Origin: CBDBND01 sp965262665
GTDB taxonomy: Bacteria > Pseudomonadota > Alphaproteobacteria > Rhodospirillales > Rhodospirillaceae
DNA: 64,000 nucleotides
Assembly: GCA_965262665.1 (NCBI GenBank)
Contig: CBDHFR010000003.1
Coordinates: forward strand, 806,001-870,000
Direction of reading: 5' to 3'
Shown here: positions 53,989-63,142 of the stretch, piece by piece
Position numbering within the stretch: the first letter of the stretch is position 1
How the letters are laid out: each line of letters begins with the position of its first letter
Position numbers and translations under genes: made by a program
The notes under the pieces: model-generated
Database searches by the model: none
The model's input: the letters and a program-made list of their open reading frames with translations, nothing else
Told to the model about the DNA's origin: nothing

Positions 53989-55170
53989 ATGAAACCGATC
54001 GTCATCTTGTTTCTGATCGTTTTTGTCGACCTTGTCGGTTTTGGCATCTTGATTCCATTGCTGCCGTTTTACGTGCAGCGTGTGGGTGCAGGTCCCGAAG
54101 TCATCACCATCACCCTCGGCCTCTTTTCCTTGTTTCAATTCATCGCCGCACCGCTTTGGGGCAAACTCAGCGACCGCTATGGCCGCAAGCCGATCTTGGC
54201 GTGGTCCATGGCCGGGCTCGCCATTTCCTACCTCATGCTGGCCTATGCCGATACACTCGCGCTGGTGATGGCTTCCCGCGTTTTCGGTGGCCTCATGGCT
54301 GGCAATATCTCCGCGGCTTTTGCCTATGTGACCGACATCACCGCGGAGGAGACCCGGGCCAAGGGCATGGGTCTGCTGGGTGCGGCCTTTGGTTTGGGGT
54401 TCATTTTTGGTCCGGTCATTGGCGGTGTGCTTGCGGGTGCGGATGTTGAAACGGCCAACTACGTCCTGCCCGCGTATTTCGCCGCCGCCCTCGCCACAGT
54501 CGCGCTCGCCGGTGTTGTCTTCGCATTACCTGAATCCTTGAGTTCGGACATTCGCGAGAAGATGCGATCTCAACCCAGAGTCCGCTTGATGACACAACTG
54601 CGTCTGACTTTGACGCAGCGCGCATTAGTGTTGATCATTTCGGTCTCCTTCATGCTCACCATGGCCTTTGCCTTGTTGGAAGTCATTTTTGCTCTGTGGG
54701 CCAATGATGTCCTTGCGCTCGGCCCCCGCGACATCGGTTTCGTGCTCACCTACGTCGGTGTTATCGGCGTCATCGTCCAGGGCGGGCTGATCGGCCCTTT
54801 GACCCATCGCTTTTCAGAACCCAGGCTGGTTGTTTTTTCGATCCTGTGTTTCTTTGGCGGCTACGTTTGGCTCGTCCTTACCGCAAGCATGGTTTCTTTG
54901 TTGTTGGCCATAACGCTGCTGGCGATTGGGTCAGGCATCAGCAACCCCTTGTTGTCCAGTCTCATTTCCAAACTGGCGGGCGAAACGGAACGAGGCACCA
55001 TACTCGGCATCTTTCAGGGAGCCGGAAGCCTGGCACGGGTCATCGGCCCGTTCTATGTGGGATTCGTGTATGCGGACTTCGGGCCAACCGCACCGTATCT
55101 CGTCGCCGCCGTCTGTATGGTCCCGGCACTGATTATGATTTTGGCGCTGCCGCAGTCGCGTGCCGCATAA
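53989..55170 (+). CDS. MFS exporter, TetA-like
   Basis: 393 residues, about twelve membrane helices. FLIVFVDLVGFGILIPLLPFYV opens helix 1, and GKLSDRYGRKPILAWSMAGLAISYLMLA is the MFS motif A with the first-loop aspartate and arginines. GLLGAAFGLGFIFGPVIGGVLAG carries the motif C (antiporter) glycines of helix 5, as in TetA-type drug exporters. I use the ATG at 53989; the frame is open from 53941. It probably exports a drug or metabolite by proton exchange. Follows the channel gene by 55 bp. Confidence 0.9.
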   Translation: MKPIVILFLIVFVDLVGFGILIPLLPFYVQRVGAGPEVITITLGLFSLFQFIAAPLWGKLSDRYGRKPILAWSMAGLAISYLMLAYADTLALVMASRVFGGLMAGNISAAFAYVTDITAEETRAKGMGLLGAAFGLGFIFGPVIGGVLAGADVETANYVLPAYFAAALATVALAGVVFALPESLSSDIREKMRSQPRVRLMTQLRLTLTQRALVLIISVSFMLTMAFALLEVIFALWANDVLALGPRDIGFVLTYVGVIGVIVQGGLIGPLTHRFSEPRLVVFSILCFFGGYVWLVLTASMVSLLLAITLLAIGSGISNPLLSSLISKLAGETERGTILGIFQGAGSLARVIGPFYVGFVYADFGPTAPYLVAAVCMVPALIMILALPQSRAA

Positions 55171-55313
55171 GAAGGCCTCATCCAAAAGAGCCTATTTCAC
55201 CTGACGGCTGGGAATTCGGTCAGAGTGCCAAATTCCCTTGATTCTGGTGCTAGAGCCCATGAAAGTCCCTAACCTCAATATCAAACAGCTCAAAACGCGG
55301 GAGATATAAGTCT

Positions 55314-56015
55314 GTGCTCGAAGCCGTTGACTTGAAGAAATCCTACGGGGACCAAGAAGCGTTGAAAGGACTCAATCTCACCATCAACAGCGGTGACATT
55401 TATTGCCTGTTGGGCGCCAACGGCGCCGGCAAGACCACCACAATCAATCTGTTCCTGAATTTTATTGATCCCACCGGTGGGACGGCCAAGGTGAACGGAC
55501 TCGATGTCGCCGGAAATCCCCTCGAGACGAAGAAATATCTGGCCTATATCCCCGAACAGGTGATGCTCTATCCCAACCTCACAGGATTGGAGAACATCGA
55601 ATATTTCGCGCGTCTGGGCGGACACACGGAATACACGCAAGACGATCTCCGCGGGTTTCTCATTCGCTGCGGTTTGCAGGAGGAAGCCGCTGATCGGCGT
55701 ATCGGCACATACTCCAAGGGCATGCGGCAAAAAGTGGGAGTCTCCATTGCCATCGCCAAACAGGCAAAAGCGCTGTTACTGGACGAACCCACCTCCGGCC
55801 TTGATCCGAAAGCCTCTAATGAGTTTTCCGAACTGCTGAAACAATTGCAGTCGGAAGGGGCCGCGATCTTGATGGCTACCCACGATCTGTTCCGCGCCAA
55901 GGAAACGGGGACGCGCATCGGGATCATGCGTGAGGGTATTCTCATGCAGGAACTCAGTACCGACGAAGTGTCCCACGCCGATGTGGAACGCATTTACTTG
56001 GACCACATGCACTAA
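55314..56015 (+). CDS. ABC transporter ATPase, ABC-2/DrrA type
   Basis: 233 residues. Walker A LGANGAGKTTTINLFL, the signature SKGMRQKVGVSIAIAK (about 136-151), Walker B ALLLDEPTSGLD and the switch histidine in MATHDLFRAKE are intact. Proteins like this energise ABC-2 permeases that move lipids, polysaccharides, drugs or copper. No permease gene is in this neighbourhood, so its partner must be elsewhere or missing. Starts with GTG after GGGAGA. Followed 29 bp later by the chelatase-like gene. Confidence 0.9.
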   Translation: MLEAVDLKKSYGDQEALKGLNLTINSGDIYCLLGANGAGKTTTINLFLNFIDPTGGTAKVNGLDVAGNPLETKKYLAYIPEQVMLYPNLTGLENIEYFARLGGHTEYTQDDLRGFLIRCGLQEEAADRRIGTYSKGMRQKVGVSIAIAKQAKALLLDEPTSGLDPKASNEFSELLKQLQSEGAAILMATHDLFRAKETGTRIGIMREGILMQELSTDEVSHADVERIYLDHMH

Positions 56016-56044
56016 GTCTGACTTCTCATCTAAGGGGTAAACCA

Positions 56045-57559
56045 ATGTCGCAATGGATCAAACGCCTTGTCGTTACCCTAGTGGTTGTGATCATCGTCGT
56101 GGCCGGGGGCGGCTACGGCACGTTCAAATTCATGAACCGCACACCGCCGCAGCTGAAAGAGCCCAACTACTTCCGTATTTACAAGGAACAGGTCGCCAGC
56201 GACGAAGCGATGACGCCGGAAGGCAACGTGGCCATCTTCATGTCAGGCCTGATCATGCCTGAGAATTTCCGGCTGCCTGATTTCCACAATCTGGCCCTCA
56301 AGTCGAGCCAATATATTCCCTGGCCATTCCGTGACGGGGCCATGGCCGACCCGGGTGTTGTCCTATTGGATACGGAAAAGTTTTACGAGTTCGAAGCGTT
56401 CGAGCCGACCAACTTGGTTGATGCGTACGGCTCAACCATGGACGTAGATGGCACGCCTTGGGTGCAACGCTATCACAACGGCGAACTTAAATGGGTGCCA
56501 CCCAGTCCGACCCAGCATTTGACTCACGGTTACTTTCTCTACGAAGGGCGCAAAGGCGGTATGCCTGGACAGGCGCAGAAGCTGATCAATAAAGCCCGGG
56601 TGTACTACTACGGTAAAGGCAAGGGCTTCATGAACGGCAAGGTGCCCCATGAAGCCGGCAATTGGGCCATCGCCGAAGCCACCTTGAAGAAAATTCATGC
56701 CAAATATGGCGATGTGCCGTTTCGCTGGGTCACAGCGGAAGACTTTAATCTCGCCCGCACCGCCATGTACGAATTGCTCGACGGTGGGGCCGACACCATC
56801 GTACTCGCCGCGCCGCGGCCAATATACTCCCATCACGAGGAGTTCAACGGCTCCATCAAACATGCCATGCACTACATCCATGATTGGGAAGAGGCCAACG
56901 ATAAACACATCAAAGTGATCATCACCCAAAATCTTGGCGACTTCCCTATCATCCGGGAAACATACGCTCACATGTTGCGGGACCGGCTCGATCAGCTGCC
57001 TCGCGGTTCAGACGTCAAGGTGGTGGTGTCCGTGCATGGCATGGCGTGGGATCGGGTGCTCAACGAAGGCTGGATTGAGCTGGCGCCGGCTTACATCGGT
57101 CCGGTGATGGAAACCATGAAAGGCGTAGTCGCCGATTATGATTTTGGCCGCACGGACGTGGTGCAGTCGCAGGATCACTTCGCCGATCCCATCAGCAATC
57201 CCGAGGGCAAATATCTGTCCACCAACAAGGCGTTCTGGGACGGCATTGAAGACGATTACGACTATGTCATTAACCTGCCCATCGAATTCTTTGCCGAGAA
57301 CACGGACACCATGTTCTCCCACGCCATGTACAATTTTGAAGGGTTCCCCGGGTTCAATCACTACGATCCGGTGGACTACAGCGACTGGTCCGTACCTTAC
57401 ACGCGCACCTTCGACATCGAGGGCACCAAGGTGATCTATAACGGTTTGCCGGTCGGCAAATACAATACGCCCATCATCGAGGCGTTCTTCCAAGCCATCG
57501 ATTCCGTGTTGTCGCGGTCGCTGACCCCGGTGTCCGGTGAAGTGGCTCTGGCCAAATAA
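56045..57559 (+). CDS. Membrane-anchored chelatase-like protein
   Basis: 504 residues. One N-terminal membrane helix (LVVTLVVVIIVVAGGGYGTFKF, about 7-28) with a basic start anchors a large soluble domain. Repeats of the chelatase type seem present: LARTAMYELLDGGADTIVLAAPRPIYSHHEEF and DVKVVVSVHGMAWDRVLNEGWIELAPAYIGPVMET resemble the ferrochelatase pattern of a family-wide strand-helix unit ending in a histidine. I see this only by motif resemblance and do not know whether it binds a metal or a tetrapyrrole. The gene ends in a hairpin-T tract and is in line with the ATPase gene. Confidence 0.45.
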   Translation: MSQWIKRLVVTLVVVIIVVAGGGYGTFKFMNRTPPQLKEPNYFRIYKEQVASDEAMTPEGNVAIFMSGLIMPENFRLPDFHNLALKSSQYIPWPFRDGAMADPGVVLLDTEKFYEFEAFEPTNLVDAYGSTMDVDGTPWVQRYHNGELKWVPPSPTQHLTHGYFLYEGRKGGMPGQAQKLINKARVYYYGKGKGFMNGKVPHEAGNWAIAEATLKKIHAKYGDVPFRWVTAEDFNLARTAMYELLDGGADTIVLAAPRPIYSHHEEFNGSIKHAMHYIHDWEEANDKHIKVIITQNLGDFPIIRETYAHMLRDRLDQLPRGSDVKVVVSVHGMAWDRVLNEGWIELAPAYIGPVMETMKGVVADYDFGRTDVVQSQDHFADPISNPEGKYLSTNKAFWDGIEDDYDYVINLPIEFFAENTDTMFSHAMYNFEGFPGFNHYDPVDYSDWSVPYTRTFDIEGTKVIYNGLPVGKYNTPIIEAFFQAIDSVLSRSLTPVSGEVALAK

Positions 57560-57582
57560 CACACAGCATTGAAACTATTTTT

Positions 57583-57612
57583 AGAGACCAGCTCATTGTG
57601 AGTTGGCCTCTT
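57583..57612 (+). terminator. Terminator-like hairpin after the chelatase-like gene
   Basis: The stem AGAG-CCA-CTCA pairs with TGAG-TGG-CTCT (loop TTG, two internal mismatches) and ends in TTTAATT. It may end part of the transcript before the hydrolase gene, whose start lies 47 bp later. Confidence 0.55.
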
Positions 57613-57658
57613 TAATTAGGGCGTTCTTTATCACACCAAGCTGTGACACCATCTGAAT

Positions 57659-59352
57659 ATGAAACGTCTTTTTGTCCCCATCGGTGACTCCCAATTGCAT
57701 GTCCGTCGCGCCGGCGACGGACCACCGGTGATCCTCATACATCCATCGCCCAATCGGGCGCGTTTTCCATGCCCATGCTTGAGCGTCTGGCCAAAAATTT
57801 CACCGCCATCGCCGTGGATACACCGGGCTACGGCCTCTCCGATCCGCTGGTCGGCGGCTACAAAGGCCCGGCCCTGGATGATTATGTAGCACCGTTGGTG
57901 GCGCTGCTGGATTCTCTCGGCATCGAAAAGGCGGCCTTCTACGGCAACGCCACCGGTGCTGAAATCGGCCACATCTTTGCCGCCGCCCACCCCGAACGCA
58001 CCGCCGCCGTCGTGCTGGATACGGCCGGGGATGTTTCCGACGACATCGTCGACAAACTGGTGGACGGATACTTTCCCGACACAACACCGCGGCGGGACGG
58101 CGGTCATCTGCTCACCCATTGGGACATGGTGCGTTCGCTGAATCTGTTCGCGCCGTGGCAGTACACGGACAAAGACCATCGCCTACCCGTGGACCTGCCG
58201 CCGCCGGAAAAGATTCAGGAAAAACTGCTCGACTTTCTGCGTTGCGGCAAAGATTACCACTTGGCCTATAAGCCCGCGTTCTATACCGCCAAGCATCATC
58301 TCATCAGCCGTGTCACGGTGCCGGCCACACTGACCCGGTGGGAAGGCAAACCCAATCTCAAAGAAGTTGATGACCTCATCGACAAAGGCCTGTCCGACAA
58401 CTTCACGGTGCTTAATGCCGGACCGACCATGGATGAACGCCTTGGGGCCAGTGAGCAATACCTCATCGATAATTTTTTAAACTCAGGTACGCCGGCGCCG
58501 CCCCATCCCGATCAAGTAGACTGGTCCGCTCAACGTCTGCAGAAAATGTTCATCGACGTGCCGGGCGGTCAGGTGATGGCCCAGGTGTGTTTCGCAGGCC
58601 AAGGCCGGCCCATCCTCGGATTGCACGATCCGGCGGGATCATCCAACCGGCCGGCCGGAATCCTCGCACCCTACGCGGGCCGACGGCCGGTGATTGCTTT
58701 GGACAACCTGGGCAACGGCGAGTCCGACAAACTTTTATCCCGCGACAAGATCTCAACCGAAGCCTATGCCGAAGCGGCGTGGCAGGCCCTCGATGCGCTC
58801 GGCATCGACGACGTGGACATCATCGGTCTTTATTCGGGCGGGCAAGTGGCCATGGAAATGGCGGCTATGCGGCCGGGCGCGGTCAAACACATCGTTCAGG
58901 CCGGGGTACAAATTTTCACCGACGACGAACGGGACGATCTGCTTGCCAACTACACCCCGTCCATCGCCCCGCGCTGGGACGGCGGCCATCTCATCACCGC
59001 CTGGTCGATCATCCGCGACATGGTTCTGTTCTGGCCCTGGTACAACCGGACTAAAGAGGGCGTCATTCACCGCGACGCCGTTCTCGACCCCGCTTTCATC
59101 GACGCCCGGGTGCAGGACCTGCTCAAAATCAGCGATGCCTATCAAAACGCCTACGCCGTCTCGTTCACCTATTCCATGGGGGAAAAGTTGGCGGCGCTCA
59201 CCGTGCCTTGTCTGCTGACCGATTATCCCGGCGCGGCCTCTTATGACCGCCTGGCCATGGCGCAAACAGTTGCACCCAACTGTCAGATTGCCGATCTACC
59301 CGACGCTATGACCGATTGGCCATCGGTGCTCGATCCGTTCTTTGAGGCGTAA
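57659..59352 (+). pseudogene. Two-domain alpha/beta-hydrolase-fold protein with a frameshift near its start
   Basis: The first frame, from the ATG at 57659, reads RLFVPIGDSQLHVRRAGDGPPVILIHPSPN; a one-base loss near 57750 shifts it, and the second frame continues with SGAFSMPMLERLAKNFTAIAVDTPGYGLSD. From the ATG at 57769 a 527-residue protein is open, so translation could begin there, but then the first strands are missing. Two tandem hydrolase-fold units follow, with the second starting about residue 285. Neither has a serine in the nucleophile position: YGNATGAEIG in the first, GLYSGGQ in the second. Hydrolase function is therefore uncertain. It follows the chelatase-like gene. Confidence 0.65.
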
Positions 59353-59360
59353 GGAACGTC

Positions 59361-60266
59361 ATGGACATCCAACGCCGCTTTCTCACCCTGCCCAGCGGGC
59401 ATCAAGTGCACTACCGCATGGCCGGTTCCGGTCCGGCAATGATCCTCATGCATTCGTCGCCCACGTCGTCCGCTGGCTTGGTGAGGGCGATCGAAGCGTT
59501 TTCCGATCTGTTTACCTGCATCGCTCTGGATACCCCGGGCTACGGCATTTCCGACGACAGCGTCACCGACAAAGACCTCCTCTGGGGCTACGCCGATGCG
59601 GTCGCTCAAGTGCTGGACGTTTTTGGATTGGACGATGCGGTGATTTACGGCGCGGCGACGGGGGCGCAGATCGGTGTGCAGTTCGCACGCAAGTATCCTC
59701 AGCGCACCCGCTTGCTGATCATGGACAGTGCCGGGCATTTTTCCAAAGAGGACTTAGCGCAAATCGCTGACGGTTATTTTGTCGACCTCACACCCAGGCG
59801 TGACGGCACCTGGTTCAAGCCGGCGTGTCCTTCTATGAGGGCGACGAACAAACTTGGCTGGTGGACAAACTACACGCCGTCCATCGCACCACGTTGGGAC
59901 GGCCGTCACCTGATCACCGCTTGGGCGATTATGCGCGACCAAAGTCTCTTCTGGCCGTGGTTCAACCAGACCAAAGATGGAATCCTGTGGAACGACGGTG
60001 CCATCGATGTGGCGTTGACCCATCTTCGTGTACTCGAAATGCTTAAATGCGGCGATCGCTACCAGGATGCCTATAAGGCCATGTGGACCTATCCCATGCG
60101 CGACAAGCTGCCCAAGCTGACCATCCCCCGTCTGCTCTGCCATCCACCCTGGGAGCCGGTGGCCACCACCACCCATGCCGCCGATCCCCGCACCCTGGTG
60201 GAGGAACTGCCTCCGGCCATGGCCGACTGGCACCGGGTGCTCGATCCGTTTTTCGCGGTTTCATAG
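59361..60266 (+). CDS. Alpha/beta-hydrolase-fold protein, apparently a chimera
   Basis: 301 residues. The front half matches the first domain of the neighbour (RMAGSGPAMILMHSSPT, then TPGYGISD, then YGAATGAQIGVQFA, again with Ala for the nucleophile serine). The back half matches the neighbour's second domain (NYTPSIAPRWDGRHLITAWAIMRD, then LPPAMADWHRVLDPFF). Between them, codons around 59817-59868 read TWFKPACPSMRATNKLGWW, not family-like; the +1 frame there reads VQAGVSFYEGDEQTWLVD, which is. So two opposite one-base shifts border a fused joint. It is in line 8 bp after the neighbour stop. Confidence 0.6.
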   Translation: MDIQRRFLTLPSGHQVHYRMAGSGPAMILMHSSPTSSAGLVRAIEAFSDLFTCIALDTPGYGISDDSVTDKDLLWGYADAVAQVLDVFGLDDAVIYGAATGAQIGVQFARKYPQRTRLLIMDSAGHFSKEDLAQIADGYFVDLTPRRDGTWFKPACPSMRATNKLGWWTNYTPSIAPRWDGRHLITAWAIMRDQSLFWPWFNQTKDGILWNDGAIDVALTHLRVLEMLKCGDRYQDAYKAMWTYPMRDKLPKLTIPRLLCHPPWEPVATTTHAADPRTLVEELPPAMADWHRVLDPFFAVS

Positions 60267-60277
60267 CGCTTTCAAAT

Positions 60278-60307
60278 CTTGAAATTGGGGGCGTCCGGCC
60301 CAAAATA
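60278..60307 (+). promoter_or_regulatory. RpoH (heat-shock sigma factor)-type promoter of hsp20
   Basis: CTTGAAA and CCCAAAATA are 14 bases apart, a close fit to the alphaproteobacterial RpoH pattern (CTTGAAA, about 13-14 bases, CCCATAT-like). Transcription would begin near 60315. Confidence 0.65.
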
Positions 60308-60314
60308 AGAGGTG

Positions 60315-60423
60315 CGCCATGCCGGTTGCGGGCGGTGCACCGCCGGTGTCTGTGGGGAAAGCCTAATGAGGGCGCTTCCCAAAGGGCCAACAAACCGGTC
60401 TCGCTCTTGGAGGAGACAACGCT
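60315..60423 (+). promoter_or_regulatory. ROSE-type RNA thermometer in the hsp20 leader
   Basis: A leader of about 110 bases precedes the Hsp20 start. Its last hairpin has GTCTCGCTCTTG pairing with GGAGGAGAC, which hides the GGAGG ribosome site. The TCTCGCTCTTGGAGGA arrangement closely resembles the 3' hairpin of ROSE elements in rhizobial small heat-shock genes, where heating opens the site. Confidence 0.65.
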
Positions 60424-60894
60424 ATGACACGCATGTCCGTGTTTTCCAGTCCTTTGCTGCTGGGGTTCGATCACATCGAGCGGGTGCTCGACCGGGTCAA
60501 TAAATCCTCAGGTGAAGGCTACCCGCCGTACAACATCGAACAGACCGGTGAACACTCTCTGCGCATCACCTTGGCCGTAGCCGGTTTTGCGGAAGGCGAC
60601 CTGTCCGTCACCGTGGAAGACAATCAACTGGTGATCCGCGGCCGCAATGCGGAAGACACGGCAGAGAAGGTTTACCTGCATCGCGGCATCGCCGCGCGCC
60701 AGTTCAGCCGCAGTTTTGTTTTGGCGGAGGGCATACAAGTGAAACACGCCGCCATGGACAACGGCCTGTTGCACATCGAGCTCGAACGCCCGGTGCCTGA
60801 ACCCAAGGTGACGGAAATCAAGATCACCAGCGCAAGGCCAAAGAAGCAGGCGCCCAAGACCATCGATGTGGATGCGCAACCGGTCGACGAGTAA
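60424..60894 (+). CDS. Hsp20/alpha-crystallin small heat-shock protein
   Basis: 156 residues with the alpha-crystallin domain (about 38-125): PYNIEQTGEHSLRITLAVAGFAEGDLSVTVEDNQLVIRGR, then YLHRGIAARQFSRSFVLAEGI and NGLLHIELERPVPE, ending in a C-terminal KKQAP tail. It keeps unfolding proteins soluble in heat stress. Control is visible: an RpoH-type promoter and a ROSE leader. A DUF1150 gene follows by about 58 bp, as in many rhizobia-related genomes. Confidence 0.92.
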   Translation: MTRMSVFSSPLLLGFDHIERVLDRVNKSSGEGYPPYNIEQTGEHSLRITLAVAGFAEGDLSVTVEDNQLVIRGRNAEDTAEKVYLHRGIAARQFSRSFVLAEGIQVKHAAMDNGLLHIELERPVPEPKVTEIKITSARPKKQAPKTIDVDAQPVDE

Positions 60895-60952
60895 ATCTGC
60901 GATGTGGCGTTCACGCGAAGCCGCACCGCGATGCTAAGGAGGTGAGTTAGAC

Positions 60953-61210
60953 ATGATTGACGACAGCTTCGATAACAGTGCTAACGACAACAAAAGCGAG
61001 TCAGGCCAAACACAGTTGGCTTCAACACCAGTCGATCTCGCCCAACTGGGATTGAACCAAGTCGCTTACATCAGTCGTGCCGTCATCGACGAAGTCCCGG
61101 TGTGGTCGATCCACAATGCTGCCGGTGACCAGGTGGGCGCGGCGCAAACCCGCGAGCAGGCGCTCAGCGCCATTCTCCAGCACGACCTCACGCCGCTTTA
61201 TGTGAACTGA
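60953..61210 (+). CDS. DUF1150 family protein
   Basis: 85 residues, acidic with a central block DLAQLGLNQVAYISRAVIDEVPVWSIHNAAGDQVGAAQTREQALSAILQHDLTPLYV typical of DUF1150. Function unknown; gene position next to Hsp20 is common in alphaproteobacteria. A GGAGGTGAG site precedes the ATG, and it is probably in the heat-shock operon. Confidence 0.85.
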   Translation: MIDDSFDNSANDNKSESGQTQLASTPVDLAQLGLNQVAYISRAVIDEVPVWSIHNAAGDQVGAAQTREQALSAILQHDLTPLYVN

Positions 61211-61248
61211 GCTGACGTTCAAAAACCTACGGCAATAATGGGCCCAAT

Positions 61249-62889
61249 TTAGCGATCACCAATGATTTCCTGCAGCCTTTTGCGCAACTCGTTGCAATCA
61301 ACTGCAAAATCGTAATCCACCCAACTGCGCCAGTTTTTTGACTCTCTGGCGATTGGGCAGTGCAGATATTGGTAATACTGCCCCAATATAAAACATGTTG
61401 GGGGCGTGCCTGAGTCTATTTTCTCATCCCACAGCATGGTGATTACGGTACAACCAGGTGGCGCAAAGTACGTCGACCAGAGATCCGTTCCTACAGCACC
61501 AAGAATTATTTCCACGTCAGCGAAAAGATTCAGTTGCTGTGCAAGTGTCAGCTCACCCAGGTTTACCGAAACAAAATCGTACTCAAGAAGCACCGCATCA
61601 AATTCCTTTTTGTTGGCGACCAACCGTGAGCCGACATTGGTCCTGTCAAAGAAAACGCGTTTCTTTTTGCCATCGTGTTGAGCGGGTGGAGATTTGACGC
61701 CCAGCAAATCGCGCAGGAAATGCACATGCAAAGGATTCGGTGGCAGGGATCTCCCCATACGATAAATGTGAAGCGTACGGAATTGGTAAAGCGCATCTGT
61801 CCGACAACGGAGAATATCTGACTCATCTAGGCTGGCCAGAGCCAAAGTCTCTTCGATTTTGGCTCCGGCCAGTGTATCCGGAACGGCTATTCTCAAAGGT
61901 GAGCAACCGGCAAGGGTGCGGCCTTGCAGTCGTGGCAAGAAGTCAACCAGCCAATGGCCGAGATGATTGTGCATGGGAGCCGATACAAAGAGCACATCTT
62001 CGTCGATTTCCTCCACAGCGTGTGGCACGTGATGCGCAACAAGCTCTGCAGATGGAAAATGAGCATGAGGTGCATGGTTGAACACGTGGATGATGTCTAA
62101 ATATCCCGCGTCATCAATAACAGTCCCGTCCGACCCTATAGGAAAATCCCACCCTGGGACCCATTGTCCGCCAGGAATGCTGGCGAATAATATGGGATCG
62201 GTGGAATACAGATAATCCCGTGTGTATTGAGACGTCGCGTCGATCTTAACCTGGCGACGGTCTTCGACGACTTGCACAGGGACACCCGCTTCTCGACACC
62301 ATGTTTCAAGAGAAGACGTTGGTGCAATAGAGATAGGGGATAACCGGTGTGCAATTGGGTATTTCTGTTTAAGAAGCTGCTCCACCAACGTATTGTCCCG
62401 GGCGCACATTCCGGCAGCTAGCGCAGGCTGGATAATTTCATCTGGCCAACTTTGATCTCCAGAAAATTTGCCCTGATAGTGAGGAGCAAGCGCCGCCAGT
62501 AATGCGCGGCCGGAGTCAATGTTTCCTAACGAGAACTGGCTATTGGCAACTATTTCATATGCGGCCAAGCTCTCATCACCGTCTAAACCCAGAGATATGG
62601 CGCGATCTGCAGCCACACCAGCTGCTGTGATCCGTCCCCCGCCGACTAACGCCCGTGCGATTCCAAGCCAGGGTTGGGGAGCATCTAGAGCGAGCGTGCT
62701 CGCTTGCCCAAAATGTGCCTCTACGCCGTTCCAATCCTCGGCCAGCAGAGCAATGCTACCGCGCAGTTGCCAGAAACTGGGATCAGCTGATTCCTTGTCT
62801 TCTATACTCAGACAAACTGATTCAGCTGAATCAAATTGGCCCGACGCAACATACCGTTGGATTTTATCGAAATTTCTTGGGTCAACCAA
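61249..62889 (-). CDS. TPR-containing family 61 (DUF563) glycosyltransferase
   Basis: 546 residues from a TTG start. The N-terminal part has TPR-like helical repeats (RNFDKIQRYVASGQFDSAESVCLSI, LRGSIALLAEDWNGVEAHFGQAS). The C-terminal third is GT61/DUF563: AVPDTLAG, HIYRMGRSLPPNPLHVHFLRDL, VFFDRTNVGSRLVANKKEF, and FADVEIILGAVGTDLWSTYFAPPGCTVITM. Such enzymes add sugars such as xylose; the bacterial role is often in polysaccharide or glycan decoration. A TAA lies upstream of the TTG in frame, so it cannot start earlier than the nearby ATT/TTG codons. It is single, with the tRNA gene beyond. Confidence 0.85.
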   Translation of the reverse strand: MVDPRNFDKIQRYVASGQFDSAESVCLSIEDKESADPSFWQLRGSIALLAEDWNGVEAHFGQASTLALDAPQPWLGIARALVGGGRITAAGVAADRAISLGLDGDESLAAYEIVANSQFSLGNIDSGRALLAALAPHYQGKFSGDQSWPDEIIQPALAAGMCARDNTLVEQLLKQKYPIAHRLSPISIAPTSSLETWCREAGVPVQVVEDRRQVKIDATSQYTRDYLYSTDPILFASIPGGQWVPGWDFPIGSDGTVIDDAGYLDIIHVFNHAPHAHFPSAELVAHHVPHAVEEIDEDVLFVSAPMHNHLGHWLVDFLPRLQGRTLAGCSPLRIAVPDTLAGAKIEETLALASLDESDILRCRTDALYQFRTLHIYRMGRSLPPNPLHVHFLRDLLGVKSPPAQHDGKKKRVFFDRTNVGSRLVANKKEFDAVLLEYDFVSVNLGELTLAQQLNLFADVEIILGAVGTDLWSTYFAPPGCTVITMLWDEKIDSGTPPTCFILGQYYQYLHCPIARESKNWRSWVDYDFAVDCNELRKRLQEIIGDR

Positions 62890-63142
62890 CGCTATTTCTC
62901 GGCCAATGTGAAGTTACAAATTTGCTCATTAGAGCGACCTTAACAGCCGAATATCTGCACTCACAAATGTGCAAAATGACGGATAATATGTGGAGTCATG
63001 TAGGCGGCAATATCATCAGTCGAATTCCTAATTTAACGGTGGTGGTTGCCACTCCAGAACAGCGCCTCATTCCGCCCCGTGCTTTAGAACCTACACCCAT
63101 GGTATCAAACGGCAGGCACTGTTTGCTGCCGTGTTGCCTTGG

